From the NCBI GenBank assembly GCA_947460385.1, contig CANHGT010000002.1, positions 1-60,314 of the forward strand: 60,314 bases of DNA, read 5' to 3'. A program made the position numbers and the translations under genes. Position 1 is the stretch's first letter; each line of letters starts with the position of its first letter. The notes beneath the pieces are model-generated. The model did not search any database. It saw only the letters and a program-made list of their open reading frames with translations, and was not told where the DNA came from. Of this stretch, positions 45,962-55,640 are shown in pieces. The stretch is from Alphaproteobacteria bacterium (GTDB lineage: Bacteria; Pseudomonadota; Alphaproteobacteria; WRAU01; Hepatincolaceae).

Positions 45962-48900
45962 ATTTAAAACTCACTTGAATACTGTTATTAAGATAGTTGG
46001 AAAAATTATGTTCAAGACCATAGCTAATATCTAAAATAGAGTTGTCTTTTTCAAACTTAACTCCTAGATTCATATTAGAGAACAGAGTACTGTAGCCAGC
46101 CCCTTTAACTTTAATTGAATAATCTGCACTTTGCCCAACAAAATTTACGTTCGTAGTAGAAGATGGATACATATATTTAGTAAAAGATAAACCAGAATGT
46201 GGTCTAACAAATATATTTTCTACCCATAAAAGGCTATTTACTAATGTTTCTTTATAAGCATCTATACCAATTCCTGTTTCAATTAGTGGAGTGTTTGTAC
46301 TTTGGTAGTTATAAGAAGCCGAGCTACCTGTTTCTGTAAAGTTAGGGGTGCTAATTAATGATGCTCCTAAGATTATTTTAGGGTCAAAAGATATGCGCCA
46401 CGCACTAAACCCTGTACCTGCTTCTATTTGAAATGCTAATTCTTGCATTAACATATCAGACATTGCCCGAGTTTCTTTATTTTGTACATATTGATTATTC
46501 ATAAAATCTACATCACGAGTATTTGAATAATTAGTTAAATTATACATTGAAGAAAAAGAAACATAGTAATAGTTAGAGAAATAAGATAAAGATGCCCCTA
46601 GTTGATTACCAAGTAACACACTAGAATAACTGTCGTCAACCATATTTCCTAAGTTTACACCAACTGCCCCTGTAAAATTCCAATTATTAGCTATAGAGCC
46701 ACTAACCCCAAGCTGAATAATGCCGTTCATGCCCTTGTATCCTGCATAGCCTTTTTTAGCACGAAAGCTATTAGCATTAAATGTACTACGTTGCCAAATA
46801 TGAAATTCTTTTACTCCATAATAAGCTTTATTTTCTTGGTTAATGGAGCGAATAGCTTGGCTAGTATTATTATGATGGGCAAACATAAAAACTTCCATAT
46901 CTAGTGGGCGTAATTTTTTCATGTTGTTAGCTAAATTTTGTAAACATGGATTACCCCAGTCGTTAAATTTATCACCACCGCCGTTTATTGTTGTGTCATC
47001 TGTTGTATTATCTTCGTTGTTATGGGCTCCATCTATAAATTCACCTTCATCGGGAGCTTGCCCTACACAGCCCGAATTGTAGTCAAGAGAGTTATAAATA
47101 TCTTGCATAGCATCTGTAACTGTTAAATCGTCTACGCTTCTATCTAGTACATCACTTATTTGATTTAAAAAGTCATCACTAACCCCAATACCATCTAATA
47201 TACCTTTGTAATTAATTAATCGTTCAATATTAATATAAAAACTTTCGCCATTAACATTACCGTTTGAATCTATATTTTGTTCCATAGAATATTCACGCTT
47301 TAACCATGGTGGATCTGTTCTACCCCACATGGCATGATTAATTAAGTTGTTTAATTCGCCTGTGTATTTGCTTTGGCAATATTCACTCCATTCGTTAATA
47401 TTTCCAGAAATTGTAGAACACATTGGGTCTGCCTTAGTGTTAGCCAGGGCGTCGTCTTTTAATCCATCGGCAATACCTGTTTCGCCATTTTTCACATTAA
47501 TTAGTTCGTATAAATTATCTTTACCTACTTTGAATACAGATGTTTTCATAAAACTTACATCTAGGTTATCTCTATTGATTTTGCCTTCAAAATTATCTAC
47601 CTGCATAGAGGCGTATTCTTCTCTTGGGGAATCTTGTACTTTAAAATGAAGACTACCATCTGCATTATTATTCAAATTATTAATATAGGTTCTACCCCAA
47701 ATTTCTAGTAACCCACCTGCTTGATTATTAAAGCCTTTAATATAGGAGCCTTGATACAATCTAGTAGTTCCATAGTTGTCTAATTTATCTACATAAACAT
47801 AGCCTGCAATAGATAAAATACCACCCACAGCATTATAAATTTCTGCAATAGAATGTTCCATTGATCCTTGGTCTTGCATAATATTCAACTCCCCACCATT
47901 ATATATATGGGTTAGCTCGGGCGTTTTGAAAATATCTGCCACATTAATGGTTAAAGCACCAGTACTGCCAATATACATATTGTAATTACAAAGATCACCT
48001 AAGGCAGGATCACGATCTCCTGAACATTGGGTAGGATCCCCTGTAAAAGTGATACCTGAACCAGCTTTGTTGGAATTAATTTCAAATCTACCACCCTCTA
48101 ATATGTCTATATAATCAAATGTACCAAAGAAATTTTTTGTTAAAACCGTTCCATAATCTTTTACTGTAAACTTACCAGATGCATTTAAAGTACCAGCAAT
48201 ATCTATTGTAACATTAGATACAACAAACTTATTATTTTCATTATAATCTTTCGCACCTAAAAAAGAATCAAAATATATAGTGCTAGTTCCATCCCCTGTT
48301 ATAAACATATCTTGGCAAGCTCCTGTACACAAGAAATCACCAATGTTTATAGTGCTATTTTCAGTAACATACCATTCTATCTTACTAGCATTTTTTACGG
48401 TGAATTTATCTTTAATATTAATGTTAATATTTGACATTTGCCAAAAATTAGTATTACTTTGATTTAAACCATCAAATGATAGGTTATCTATATTTACAAT
48501 TCCTTGATGTTTCCCAGCATCATAATTTTTTGTGGCGAAAAACAATAAATTTGTTTTATCATAAAATAAATTTTTAATATGCAAACCTTTTACATTGTTG
48601 AAATAGATTAACATATTGGAATCAACGAACATGTCTCCAATTTCTATTTTAGGAGTTTCTTCTTCTACCCAACTTTGTAATTCAAAGATAAATGTATTGG
48701 TATTTTTTGCTATGTCGTTAAAGCTATTCACCGCATTTTCTGTAAACATTTCCGTTCTTAAATCTAGCTTACCAATATTTGCTTCAGTTCCTGAAGTAAA
48801 CAAAATTCTCCACTTTAAGTCATCTTTAACTTGAGCGTAGTCTACATATATTTTATCTTCCAAATATATACTATCTACATTAAATTTTGAAAATAATAAT

Positions 48901-49985
48901 AAATATATATTAGTGTCTGGAGTAGCCATGATCATGTTTTTTGCATAAAACTCAGAGCCTGCTACATATATTTCAAACTCAGAATCTTGATAGTTAACCT
49001 TATCTTGCTCCCTATCAGATGTTCCCGGATTTCTAACTGCTATTGTACTGCCATCTTGAGAAGCATCAAATTTAGAACTACCTCCTAAGGAAATATTTCC
49101 TGCTATATATCCTAAATAGTCTCCTTTAAATAAGAAATCACTATTATTTAATTCTAATGCTTTTAGAGTTGTGGTTGTAGCAGAACCTATTCTACCAACA
49201 ACTACATCACCGCCTATTTCTATTAAAGAATCCACTGCCATAAAACCTTCAGTAATTTCTGAAGCTTGTATTGCTAATCTTGTACCACCTGGAGTCTCTA
49301 AACCATTAATAATTAATTTAGATCCCCTGCCTTCTTTACTGAGTAATTTAATAGATGCTATTATACTTTTATCTGGGCTTAAGTTAATTTGATTAATATA
49401 AACTTGGGAATCATTAATAGTAAAGAAAAGCTTAGATTTGCTTATAGGTATTGGTCTACCGTCCTCGTCTAAGTCGGGTTCGTTATCTGGTATACAAGTG
49501 TCATCACCTGCGTTACATTCTGCTCCTTGCCATCTATCACGAATTAATGATAAAGAAAGGTTGGAATTATTGAACAATGAAAAAGTAACTTCTCCCTTTA
49601 TAACAGTAGAGCTTGATTCTGAAGCATTATTTCTTATACTACTGTTGTCTTTAAGAGTAACATACATTCTACTCCTGCGGGTATCTTCTGTATATATTTC
49701 AAATTTTCCAGTTCCTTGTTCAGTTGAAATAGCAAAACTTGCACCATCTTCCAATGTTAACGTTGAACTTTTAATTGCGTTCAAAGCCTCAAATCTTACA
49801 TTGTCAAAATAATAAGTTTTCTCTTGAAATGAAAAAGAATTGTTTGTACCTTGAGATTCTAAAATACAATTACTCGTAAATTCACTACATGAGACTTCTC
49901 TATCCCAAAATGAAGATGCCCAAGATGGCGATGTTATGAAAAATGACACAATTGCTATTGCTATTAATTTTTTCAATAAAAACAT
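45951..49985 (-). CDS. Giant autotransporter-like surface protein (1344 aa), paralogue of the next gene
   Basis: A signal peptide (cleavage after SPSWA, about residue 23) leads into a beta-helix-like passenger of about 1,050 residues with repeated short strands and acidic turns such as EPDLDEDGRP. The last 280 residues, from YYGVKEFHIWQRSTF on, form a predicted barrel ending SFKYVL. DAMQDIYNSLDYNS, INYKGILDGIG, EFIDGAHNNE and FNDWGNPCLQNLANNM have close counterparts in the downstream 1693-residue protein, so the pair arose by tandem duplication and then diverged in the passenger. The genes overlap by 11 bp, which suggests coupled translation. Confidence 0.75.
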   Translation of the reverse strand: MFLLKKLIAIAIVSFFITSPSWASSFWDREVSCSEFTSNCILESQGTNNSFSFQEKTYYFDNVRFEALNAIKSSTLTLEDGASFAISTEQGTGKFEIYTEDTRRSRMYVTLKDNSSIRNNASESSSTVIKGEVTFSLFNNSNLSLSLIRDRWQGAECNAGDDTCIPDNEPDLDEDGRPIPISKSKLFFTINDSQVYINQINLSPDKSIIASIKLLSKEGRGSKLIINGLETPGGTRLAIQASEITEGFMAVDSLIEIGGDVVVGRIGSATTTTLKALELNNSDFLFKGDYLGYIAGNISLGGSSKFDASQDGSTIAVRNPGTSDREQDKVNYQDSEFEIYVAGSEFYAKNMIMATPDTNIYLLLFSKFNVDSIYLEDKIYVDYAQVKDDLKWRILFTSGTEANIGKLDLRTEMFTENAVNSFNDIAKNTNTFIFELQSWVEEETPKIEIGDMFVDSNMLIYFNNVKGLHIKNLFYDKTNLLFFATKNYDAGKHQGIVNIDNLSFDGLNQSNTNFWQMSNININIKDKFTVKNASKIEWYVTENSTINIGDFLCTGACQDMFITGDGTSTIYFDSFLGAKDYNENNKFVVSNVTIDIAGTLNASGKFTVKDYGTVLTKNFFGTFDYIDILEGGRFEINSNKAGSGITFTGDPTQCSGDRDPALGDLCNYNMYIGSTGALTINVADIFKTPELTHIYNGGELNIMQDQGSMEHSIAEIYNAVGGILSIAGYVYVDKLDNYGTTRLYQGSYIKGFNNQAGGLLEIWGRTYINNLNNNADGSLHFKVQDSPREEYASMQVDNFEGKINRDNLDVSFMKTSVFKVGKDNLYELINVKNGETGIADGLKDDALANTKADPMCSTISGNINEWSEYCQSKYTGELNNLINHAMWGRTDPPWLKREYSMEQNIDSNGNVNGESFYINIERLINYKGILDGIGVSDDFLNQISDVLDRSVDDLTVTDAMQDIYNSLDYNSGCVGQAPDEGEFIDGAHNNEDNTTDDTTINGGGDKFNDWGNPCLQNLANNMKKLRPLDMEVFMFAHHNNTSQAIRSINQENKAYYGVKEFHIWQRSTFNANSFRAKKGYAGYKGMNGIIQLGVSGSIANNWNFTGAVGVNLGNMVDDSYSSVLLGNQLGASLSYFSNYYYVSFSSMYNLTNYSNTRDVDFMNNQYVQNKETRAMSDMLMQELAFQIEAGTGFSAWRISFDPKIILGASLISTPNFTETGSSASYNYQSTNTPLIETGIGIDAYKETLVNSLLWVENIFVRPHSGLSFTKYMYPSSTTNVNFVGQSADYSIKVKGAGYSTLFSNMNLGVKFEKDNSILDISYGLEHNFSNYLNNSIQVSFKYVL

Positions 49986-50113
49986 TTATAAAAACACCTT
50001 ATATATAGAAATTACTCTAATACTCTATTCATCATTGTATAATATGAAATATATAAATGCTAGAAAACACTACATTTAAGTAATAATTCACCAGAAAAAA
50101 TATTTATGCAGAA

Positions 50114-52885
50114 TTAAATGCTAAAAAATTGCTGAACCTTACTAATTGCTAACTCAAGTGGTATGTTTTTTATAACAATGCCTGTAGGAAAGGCGTTTAT
50201 AAATTTACTTGGTAGTGCTTTATCTAAAATTATAAATATGCCTTTATCTTCATTACTTCTTATTAACCTGCCAAATGATTGCCTTAGTTTTAAGCGAACT
50301 TCTTCCTCGGCATATTGTTTACCAAATTTATTGACCCTGGCTTTTAATAAAATATCGGTTTTTAACCAAGGAATTTTCTCAAAAATAACCAATCTTAAAG
50401 AGTTACCCGGAATATTAATGCCATCACGAGCTGAGTCTGTTCCTAATAAACAAGAATTATGGTCTTCTTTAAACATATCAATTAAATTTACTAATTTGTT
50501 TTGATTAATATGTTGAGCAAAAAGCTTAATATTATCTTGCAATAAGTTTTCATGGATAGAACTATATACTTTTTTTAATCTAGTTATTGCCGTAAATAAT
50601 GCTAAGCCCCCACCATTGCTTGCTTTAAATAAAGATAAAATTCCAAGTGCAAGTTGGGCTTCACCCTGCAAATTTATTAAGAATATGTCTGCTTGTTCTT
50701 TATAATTAAAGGGTGATGGCACACAAATACTTTTAATATCACTTTCTTGTAAATAAGATAAACCAAATTTACTAAACCACTGTAAGTTGTTTTCCGAATC
50801 TACAACTTTTGATTGATTGTTTAACATATTCTCACCCCCCATAGTTGCTGAGGTAAGTGCTATACCATTAAAAGAACTAATAACATTGGTAGCAAGTGGA
50901 AATGATGGATCTATATAATTTTTAGCATAATTAATATTAATAATTTTTCCATCTTCTTTCTCTATTATAAATCTATAAATAAACTCACTACCAGCCTCTT
51001 CTATTTCCATTAGCATATTAATATAACTACTTATTTTACCAATTACATAATTATCAAAAATATTTGTTAACTCTTCACAACCTTTTTTTTCATCATCTTC
51101 TAAAAACAAAATTTTATCTTGCAAGGCATTATATAGCTTGCTTGCAATACGTAAAATATTATGTAAATCTTTTAATAATTTTCCTACTGAATATAGAAAA
51201 TCTTCACTTAAATCTTCATTGTGTACTTGGCTTTCTTGGCTATAGTATTGCTTTGTATCGTCTGATTTACGTAAAACATGCAAATATACCTGATGTAAAA
51301 ATTCCTCAAACGAGCCTTGGGGAATATTGTTACATAATCTTTGCAATGCTAAGCCACTTGGCAAAATATCCACAGATACAACTAAAGACTCAAGCAAAGA
51401 GCTAATAATAATATTTATTTTATCTTCTTCTTCGCTTAAGCTTTTAAAGTTTTTAATATACATTGTTAATCTGGCATTAAAACCGTTCAATTCTTTTTTT
51501 GTAGTTTTTAAGATATTATTACTGCCACAAAGCCAATTTTTTAATTGTAACCCCGCCAATATAGACAATTGATCGGCATAAATATCATCTGCTACGCTGA
51601 ACAAGTGATGGGCTTCATCAAAGACTGCATATTTTATTCCTAAGCCTTTATTTAACAAGGAATAAGCATGGTTAGAAATAACAATGTTGCTGTTTCTTGC
51701 ATGATATTTTGCTTTCATGATAAAGCAATTTTTATAAAATTTACAACGAGAATACAAGCACTCTTCTTTATTATTGGTTAAAAATGATAAAGCTGATTTA
51801 GGCATTACCTCTAAAAAAATAGGGCTTAAATCACCTCCAATTAAATCTCCACTATAAGAGTTAGCTAGCCATCTTGTTAATAAGGCAATTTGTATTTTTG
51901 ACAGGTTTAATAATTTCGGGTTAGATAAAATACTATAATAATTTAACAAGCACGCATAATTATTAGAACCTTTAATATCTGCAAACTTAGGAACTTTTAA
52001 ATCTGTTTTAGTAGATAAAAAAACTAAATCATTGTATATTTGTTTCTGCAATGCCTTAGAGTATGTGGATATTAATACTTGTTGCTTAGGATTCTTTTCT
52101 AAAAAAGCTAAAATAGTAGATAAATAACCAATAGTTTTGCCCGTACCTGTTCCTGCTTCTGCTAATAAAATATTTTGTTTATCTGTATTTAAAAAAAGAT
52201 GTTGCATGTTTTTTGCATAAATAACTTGCATCTCACGCAATTCTTTAAACATGCTTGTGGCTTGTTGTAATTTTTTTTCTATATCTATTTCATGAATTTC
52301 AACTACATCGCCTTCCACCTCTAAATTAGATTCAAATTCTTCCGACTTATACTCATCTAGTACTTCTTCTAATTTAAAAATTGAAACATTTTTTTTGCTT
52401 GTTAAACTGCTTATATCTTGTAAGCAATCCTCTATAAAATCTGCAAATAACCACCCATCTTGTTTAGCATATTTGCTAAGCTCAAGTAAATGTAGTTTAG
52501 AAAGCATATTCAATGACTTAATATCTTGCTTTAATTTATATACTATGTCTGTAAGAATTTTTACTTCTAATTTCATTAAATCATCTATATCATCAGGTTT
52601 AACAAATTTATCGTTAGGGAATAAATAGTTATAAATTCCCAAAGTTGTTGGCGAACAAACAGCTGATGGATAAACTAATAAAAAAAGCTCTAACACATCA
52701 TAAATATTTTCGTAATTATTAATTTTATCTAATAAGAAGTAATCGTATTTATTACACAGCAATACCTGATGCTTGCTTAATATATTATTTAGTTGCAAGA
52801 ACGTAATACGGCTATAAGAATTTTTATAATTATCATATAAATAAATAGTATTATTGTGAAAGGAAACAGATAAAATGGGTATCAT
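50114..52885 (-). CDS. DinG/XPD-type DNA helicase
   Basis: A 923-residue superfamily 2 helicase. Walker A AEAGTGTGKT is at 242-251 and the DEAH box is in YAVFDEAHHLFS. Between them are C-x-n-C residues (CLYSRCKFYKNC plus an earlier ACLLNYY) that fit the 4Fe-4S cluster of the DinG/XPD family; ISNHAYSLL follows. The C-terminal helicase domain has GTDSARDGINIPG and a QSFGRLIRS motif VI. An N-terminal region of about 220 residues has no motif I can name. DinG proteins unwind DNA with 5' overhangs and R-loops during repair. Confidence 0.88.
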   Translation of the reverse strand: MIPILSVSFHNNTIYLYDNYKNSYSRITFLQLNNILSKHQVLLCNKYDYFLLDKINNYENIYDVLELFLLVYPSAVCSPTTLGIYNYLFPNDKFVKPDDIDDLMKLEVKILTDIVYKLKQDIKSLNMLSKLHLLELSKYAKQDGWLFADFIEDCLQDISSLTSKKNVSIFKLEEVLDEYKSEEFESNLEVEGDVVEIHEIDIEKKLQQATSMFKELREMQVIYAKNMQHLFLNTDKQNILLAEAGTGTGKTIGYLSTILAFLEKNPKQQVLISTYSKALQKQIYNDLVFLSTKTDLKVPKFADIKGSNNYACLLNYYSILSNPKLLNLSKIQIALLTRWLANSYSGDLIGGDLSPIFLEVMPKSALSFLTNNKEECLYSRCKFYKNCFIMKAKYHARNSNIVISNHAYSLLNKGLGIKYAVFDEAHHLFSVADDIYADQLSILAGLQLKNWLCGSNNILKTTKKELNGFNARLTMYIKNFKSLSEEEDKINIIISSLLESLVVSVDILPSGLALQRLCNNIPQGSFEEFLHQVYLHVLRKSDDTKQYYSQESQVHNEDLSEDFLYSVGKLLKDLHNILRIASKLYNALQDKILFLEDDEKKGCEELTNIFDNYVIGKISSYINMLMEIEEAGSEFIYRFIIEKEDGKIININYAKNYIDPSFPLATNVISSFNGIALTSATMGGENMLNNQSKVVDSENNLQWFSKFGLSYLQESDIKSICVPSPFNYKEQADIFLINLQGEAQLALGILSLFKASNGGGLALFTAITRLKKVYSSIHENLLQDNIKLFAQHINQNKLVNLIDMFKEDHNSCLLGTDSARDGINIPGNSLRLVIFEKIPWLKTDILLKARVNKFGKQYAEEEVRLKLRQSFGRLIRSNEDKGIFIILDKALPSKFINAFPTGIVIKNIPLELAISKVQQFFSI

Positions 52886-53189
52886 GCACTATTTACCTAT
52901 AGATAAATTATTTTATTTTTTACTAAAAAGGAAAATTTTTTGAAATTTAGTACAATATCAGCTAAATCATTTTATTTGTAATAATAATCAAAAGTTGCTA
53001 AGTGTTAACAAACATCAATTAACGCATACAACCATGTTAGAAATATAAAGACTTACCCATAAAGCTAACATAACTAAATAATATTAACATATATGATTTA
53101 CTGTATACATATTGCAGTAGATATAAAACAAAGACAAAAAAAATTCCAACTAAATTATAATTAAATATCTTAGATAAAAAATAATAATA
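52886..53189. other. Intergenic region without a gene
   Basis: About 300 AT-rich bases between the helicase and the barrel protein genes. I see no open frame, RNA gene, clear hairpin or repeat. Confidence 0.5.
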
Positions 53190-53867
53190 CTATAATTTAT
53201 ACCTTGCACCTAAATATACAAAATGATTCTGTGCATTTAAACTAGTTTGTGCCTGATAAACAAATATTTCTTCTTTATCACTAATATTACCCATGTATTT
53301 ATATCCCAACTCTAAGTCAAAACTTTTACTCATTCGGTAGAAAGTTCCAAAAGATAACTGATAAGCAAATTCCAAATCATTACCAGCATTTTTACCAGAT
53401 GCTTTGCCCACCTGATTAACTTGTGCTGTTCCTAAACCTAATTTTACAAACATAGTGAAATCTTTAAAATCATAGAAATCTTTTTTTAAATTAGTGAACA
53501 AATAATCTATTCTAAATACCGTTTCAGCTTGATCGTCAGCGGTAGCAGCTCTTGAACCAATGTTACTCATAAAAATATCAAGTCCATTGTAATCTATTTC
53601 TACAGAATAACCATTAGCAAAATGAAATCCTACCAAAAAATTAGAAGAATACAAAGCATCTCCCATACCTAAAGATGTTGTTAGATCTACAGTGTTTATA
53701 GTGCCATCTTCTCTAGTAGTAGAATATGAAGAATATACGGTTGAATAAACATTCATTATTAGATTGTACTGAAAATAAGGGAAATGTCTTTCTTCAAATG
53801 CCATAGACTTATTCGATAAACAAAGAATTGCTAACAAAAAAGCTAAGAAAAATAAGTTTAATCTCAT
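53190..53867 (-). CDS. Outer-membrane beta-barrel surface protein
   Basis: A 225-residue protein with a signal peptide (about 1-23, cleavage after SMA). Eight or more amphipathic strands follow and it ends FVYLGARYKL. The strand NGYSVEIDYNGLDIF and the terminal LELGYKYMGNI...YLGARYKL recall OmpA-like/Rickettsiales surface antigen barrels. Function unknown. Confidence 0.7.
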   Translation of the reverse strand: MRLNLFFLAFLLAILCLSNKSMAFEERHFPYFQYNLIMNVYSTVYSSYSTTREDGTINTVDLTTSLGMGDALYSSNFLVGFHFANGYSVEIDYNGLDIFMSNIGSRAATADDQAETVFRIDYLFTNLKKDFYDFKDFTMFVKLGLGTAQVNQVGKASGKNAGNDLEFAYQLSFGTFYRMSKSFDLELGYKYMGNISDKEEIFVYQAQTSLNAQNHFVYLGARYKL

Positions 53868-53894
53868 AAGTATGTTTTCACTTATACTAAAAGT

Positions 53895-53987
53895 TGGCGG
53901 ATAGAGAGGGATTCGAACCCTCGATACAGCTTTAAACCGTATGACGGTTTAGCAAACCGTTGCCTTCAGCCACTCGGCCATCTATCC
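53895..53987 (-). tRNA. tRNA-Ser (anticodon GCT)
   Basis: On the minus strand the 5' GGATAGA pairs with TCTATCC in the acceptor stem. The anticodon loop TTGCTAA lies between ACGGT and ACCGT. A long variable arm (class II) and T-arm GAGGGTTCGAATCCCTC follow; the discriminator G and CCA are encoded. The long variable arm and GCT anticodon identify serine, reading AGC/AGU codons. Confidence 0.95.
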
Positions 53988-54161
53988 ATATTAATTACAC
54001 AAACAAAAAACTATTAATTTTACAGCAAAAATTATTTAAACTTAATATTATTATTTACAAACTTGGTTTTGTTTGCTTATATAACAAATAAAAGCTCCTT
54101 TAAATTATAAAAAATTTAGCTATAAAAAAACAATATTTTTAATTATAACATCTATTAAAAA

Positions 54162-55631
54162 CTATTCAAGTATTTTTTTTCTTAATAAACTATTTACTAG
54201 GTCGGGATTAGCTTTACCCTGACTTTCTTTCATTACTTGACCAACAAACCAACCTAATAATTTTTCTTTACCCGATTGAATTTCAAGAACTTTCGCTTGA
54301 TTGTTTACAATAATAGCATCAATCAGAGATTCAATTTCTCCTGTATCTGTAATTTGTTGCAAGTTATTTTCATTTACTATCTCTTCTGGGTCTTTATTAT
54401 TACTCCACATAATTTCAAAAACATCTTTTGCAATTTTACCCGAAATTAAGCCATTTTCGGTAATATCTATTAACTTACCCAATCTACTGGCAGAGATTTT
54501 ACTTGAGGTTATTTTAATGCCATCTTTGTTCAAAAATGCAAATAAATTGGTGGTAATCCACGAGGCAACATTTTTAGCATCTCTAATTTCTAAATTATCT
54601 TTCAGTATTGCCAGTTCAAAATAATCTGCATATTCTTTTTCTGAAGTGAGTAATGTTGCCTCATAATTATTTAATTTATATTCTTGCAAGAATCGTATTT
54701 TTTTCTCATGGGGCAATTCGGGTAAATTGTTCTTAATATTTTCTATGTAAGAATCATCTAATTTTAGGGGTAGCAAATCGGGATCTCTCATGTACCTATA
54801 ACCACCCGCATCTTCTTTGCTTCTTAAGGAGTAAGTTTGCCCTGTGCTTGAATTAAATAATTTAGTTTCTTGAATAACTTCTTTACCACTTTCCCAAGTT
54901 TCAACTTGCTGATTAAATTCAAACTCTATTGCCTGTTGAATAAAACGAATAGAATTCACATTTTTCACCTCTACTCTTGTTCTAAACGGCTCACCACTTT
55001 TACGTACTGATATATTAATATCACAACGCATGGAGCCTTCTTCCATATTGCCATCGCAAGTGCCTAAATACCTAAGCAAAGTTCTTAAATTGTTCAAATA
55101 AGTAGCTACTTCTTCTTTAGAACGCAAATCGGGCGATGAAACAATTTCCATTAAACCAACCCCTGCCCTATTTAAGTCTACAAAACTTTTACTAGGGTGA
55201 TGGTCGTGCAATAATTTACCTGCATCTTGTTCTATATGCAACCTTTCTATATGAATCACCTTTGCTGTGCCATCTGCTAAATCTATATTAAGAGAACCAT
55301 TTTCCATAACGGGCTTATAAAATTGGGTAATTTGATAGCCAAAAGGCAAGTCAGGATAAAAATAATGCTTTCTATCGAAGTAAGATACATTATTAATAGT
55401 GCCATTTAATGCTAAGCCTGTTTTTACAGCTTGTTCAATGCAAAATTTATTTGGCACTGGTAAAACACCCGGAAGAGCGCAGTCTATAAAAGATACATTA
55501 GCATTTGGCTCTTCGCCAAAAGTAGTAGATGAACTAGAAAATAATTTAGACTTAGATAAAATTTGGCAATGCACTTCAAGCCCAATTACTAATTCCCACT
55601 TACTTTTTTTTTCTTGATTAATATCGCTCAT
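54162..55631 (-). CDS. gatB: Asp/Glu-tRNA amidotransferase subunit B
   Basis: A 489-residue subunit that binds mischarged Glu-tRNAGln or Asp-tRNAAsn and amidates it. GLEVHCQILSKSKLFS at the start, CALPGVLPVPN, YFDRKHYFYPDLPFGYQIT, GVGLMEIVSSPD, EEGSMRCDINISV and the C-terminal YqeY-like tail with GWFVGQVMK are conserved. Last gene of gatC-gatA-gatB; probable co-transcription with the two upstream genes. Confidence 0.96.
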   Translation of the reverse strand: MSDINQEKKSKWELVIGLEVHCQILSKSKLFSSSSTTFGEEPNANVSFIDCALPGVLPVPNKFCIEQAVKTGLALNGTINNVSYFDRKHYFYPDLPFGYQITQFYKPVMENGSLNIDLADGTAKVIHIERLHIEQDAGKLLHDHHPSKSFVDLNRAGVGLMEIVSSPDLRSKEEVATYLNNLRTLLRYLGTCDGNMEEGSMRCDINISVRKSGEPFRTRVEVKNVNSIRFIQQAIEFEFNQQVETWESGKEVIQETKLFNSSTGQTYSLRSKEDAGGYRYMRDPDLLPLKLDDSYIENIKNNLPELPHEKKIRFLQEYKLNNYEATLLTSEKEYADYFELAILKDNLEIRDAKNVASWITTNLFAFLNKDGIKITSSKISASRLGKLIDITENGLISGKIAKDVFEIMWSNNKDPEEIVNENNLQQITDTGEIESLIDAIIVNNQAKVLEIQSGKEKLLGWFVGQVMKESQGKANPDLVNSLLRKKILE

Positions 55632-55640
55632 TGCCTTTTC

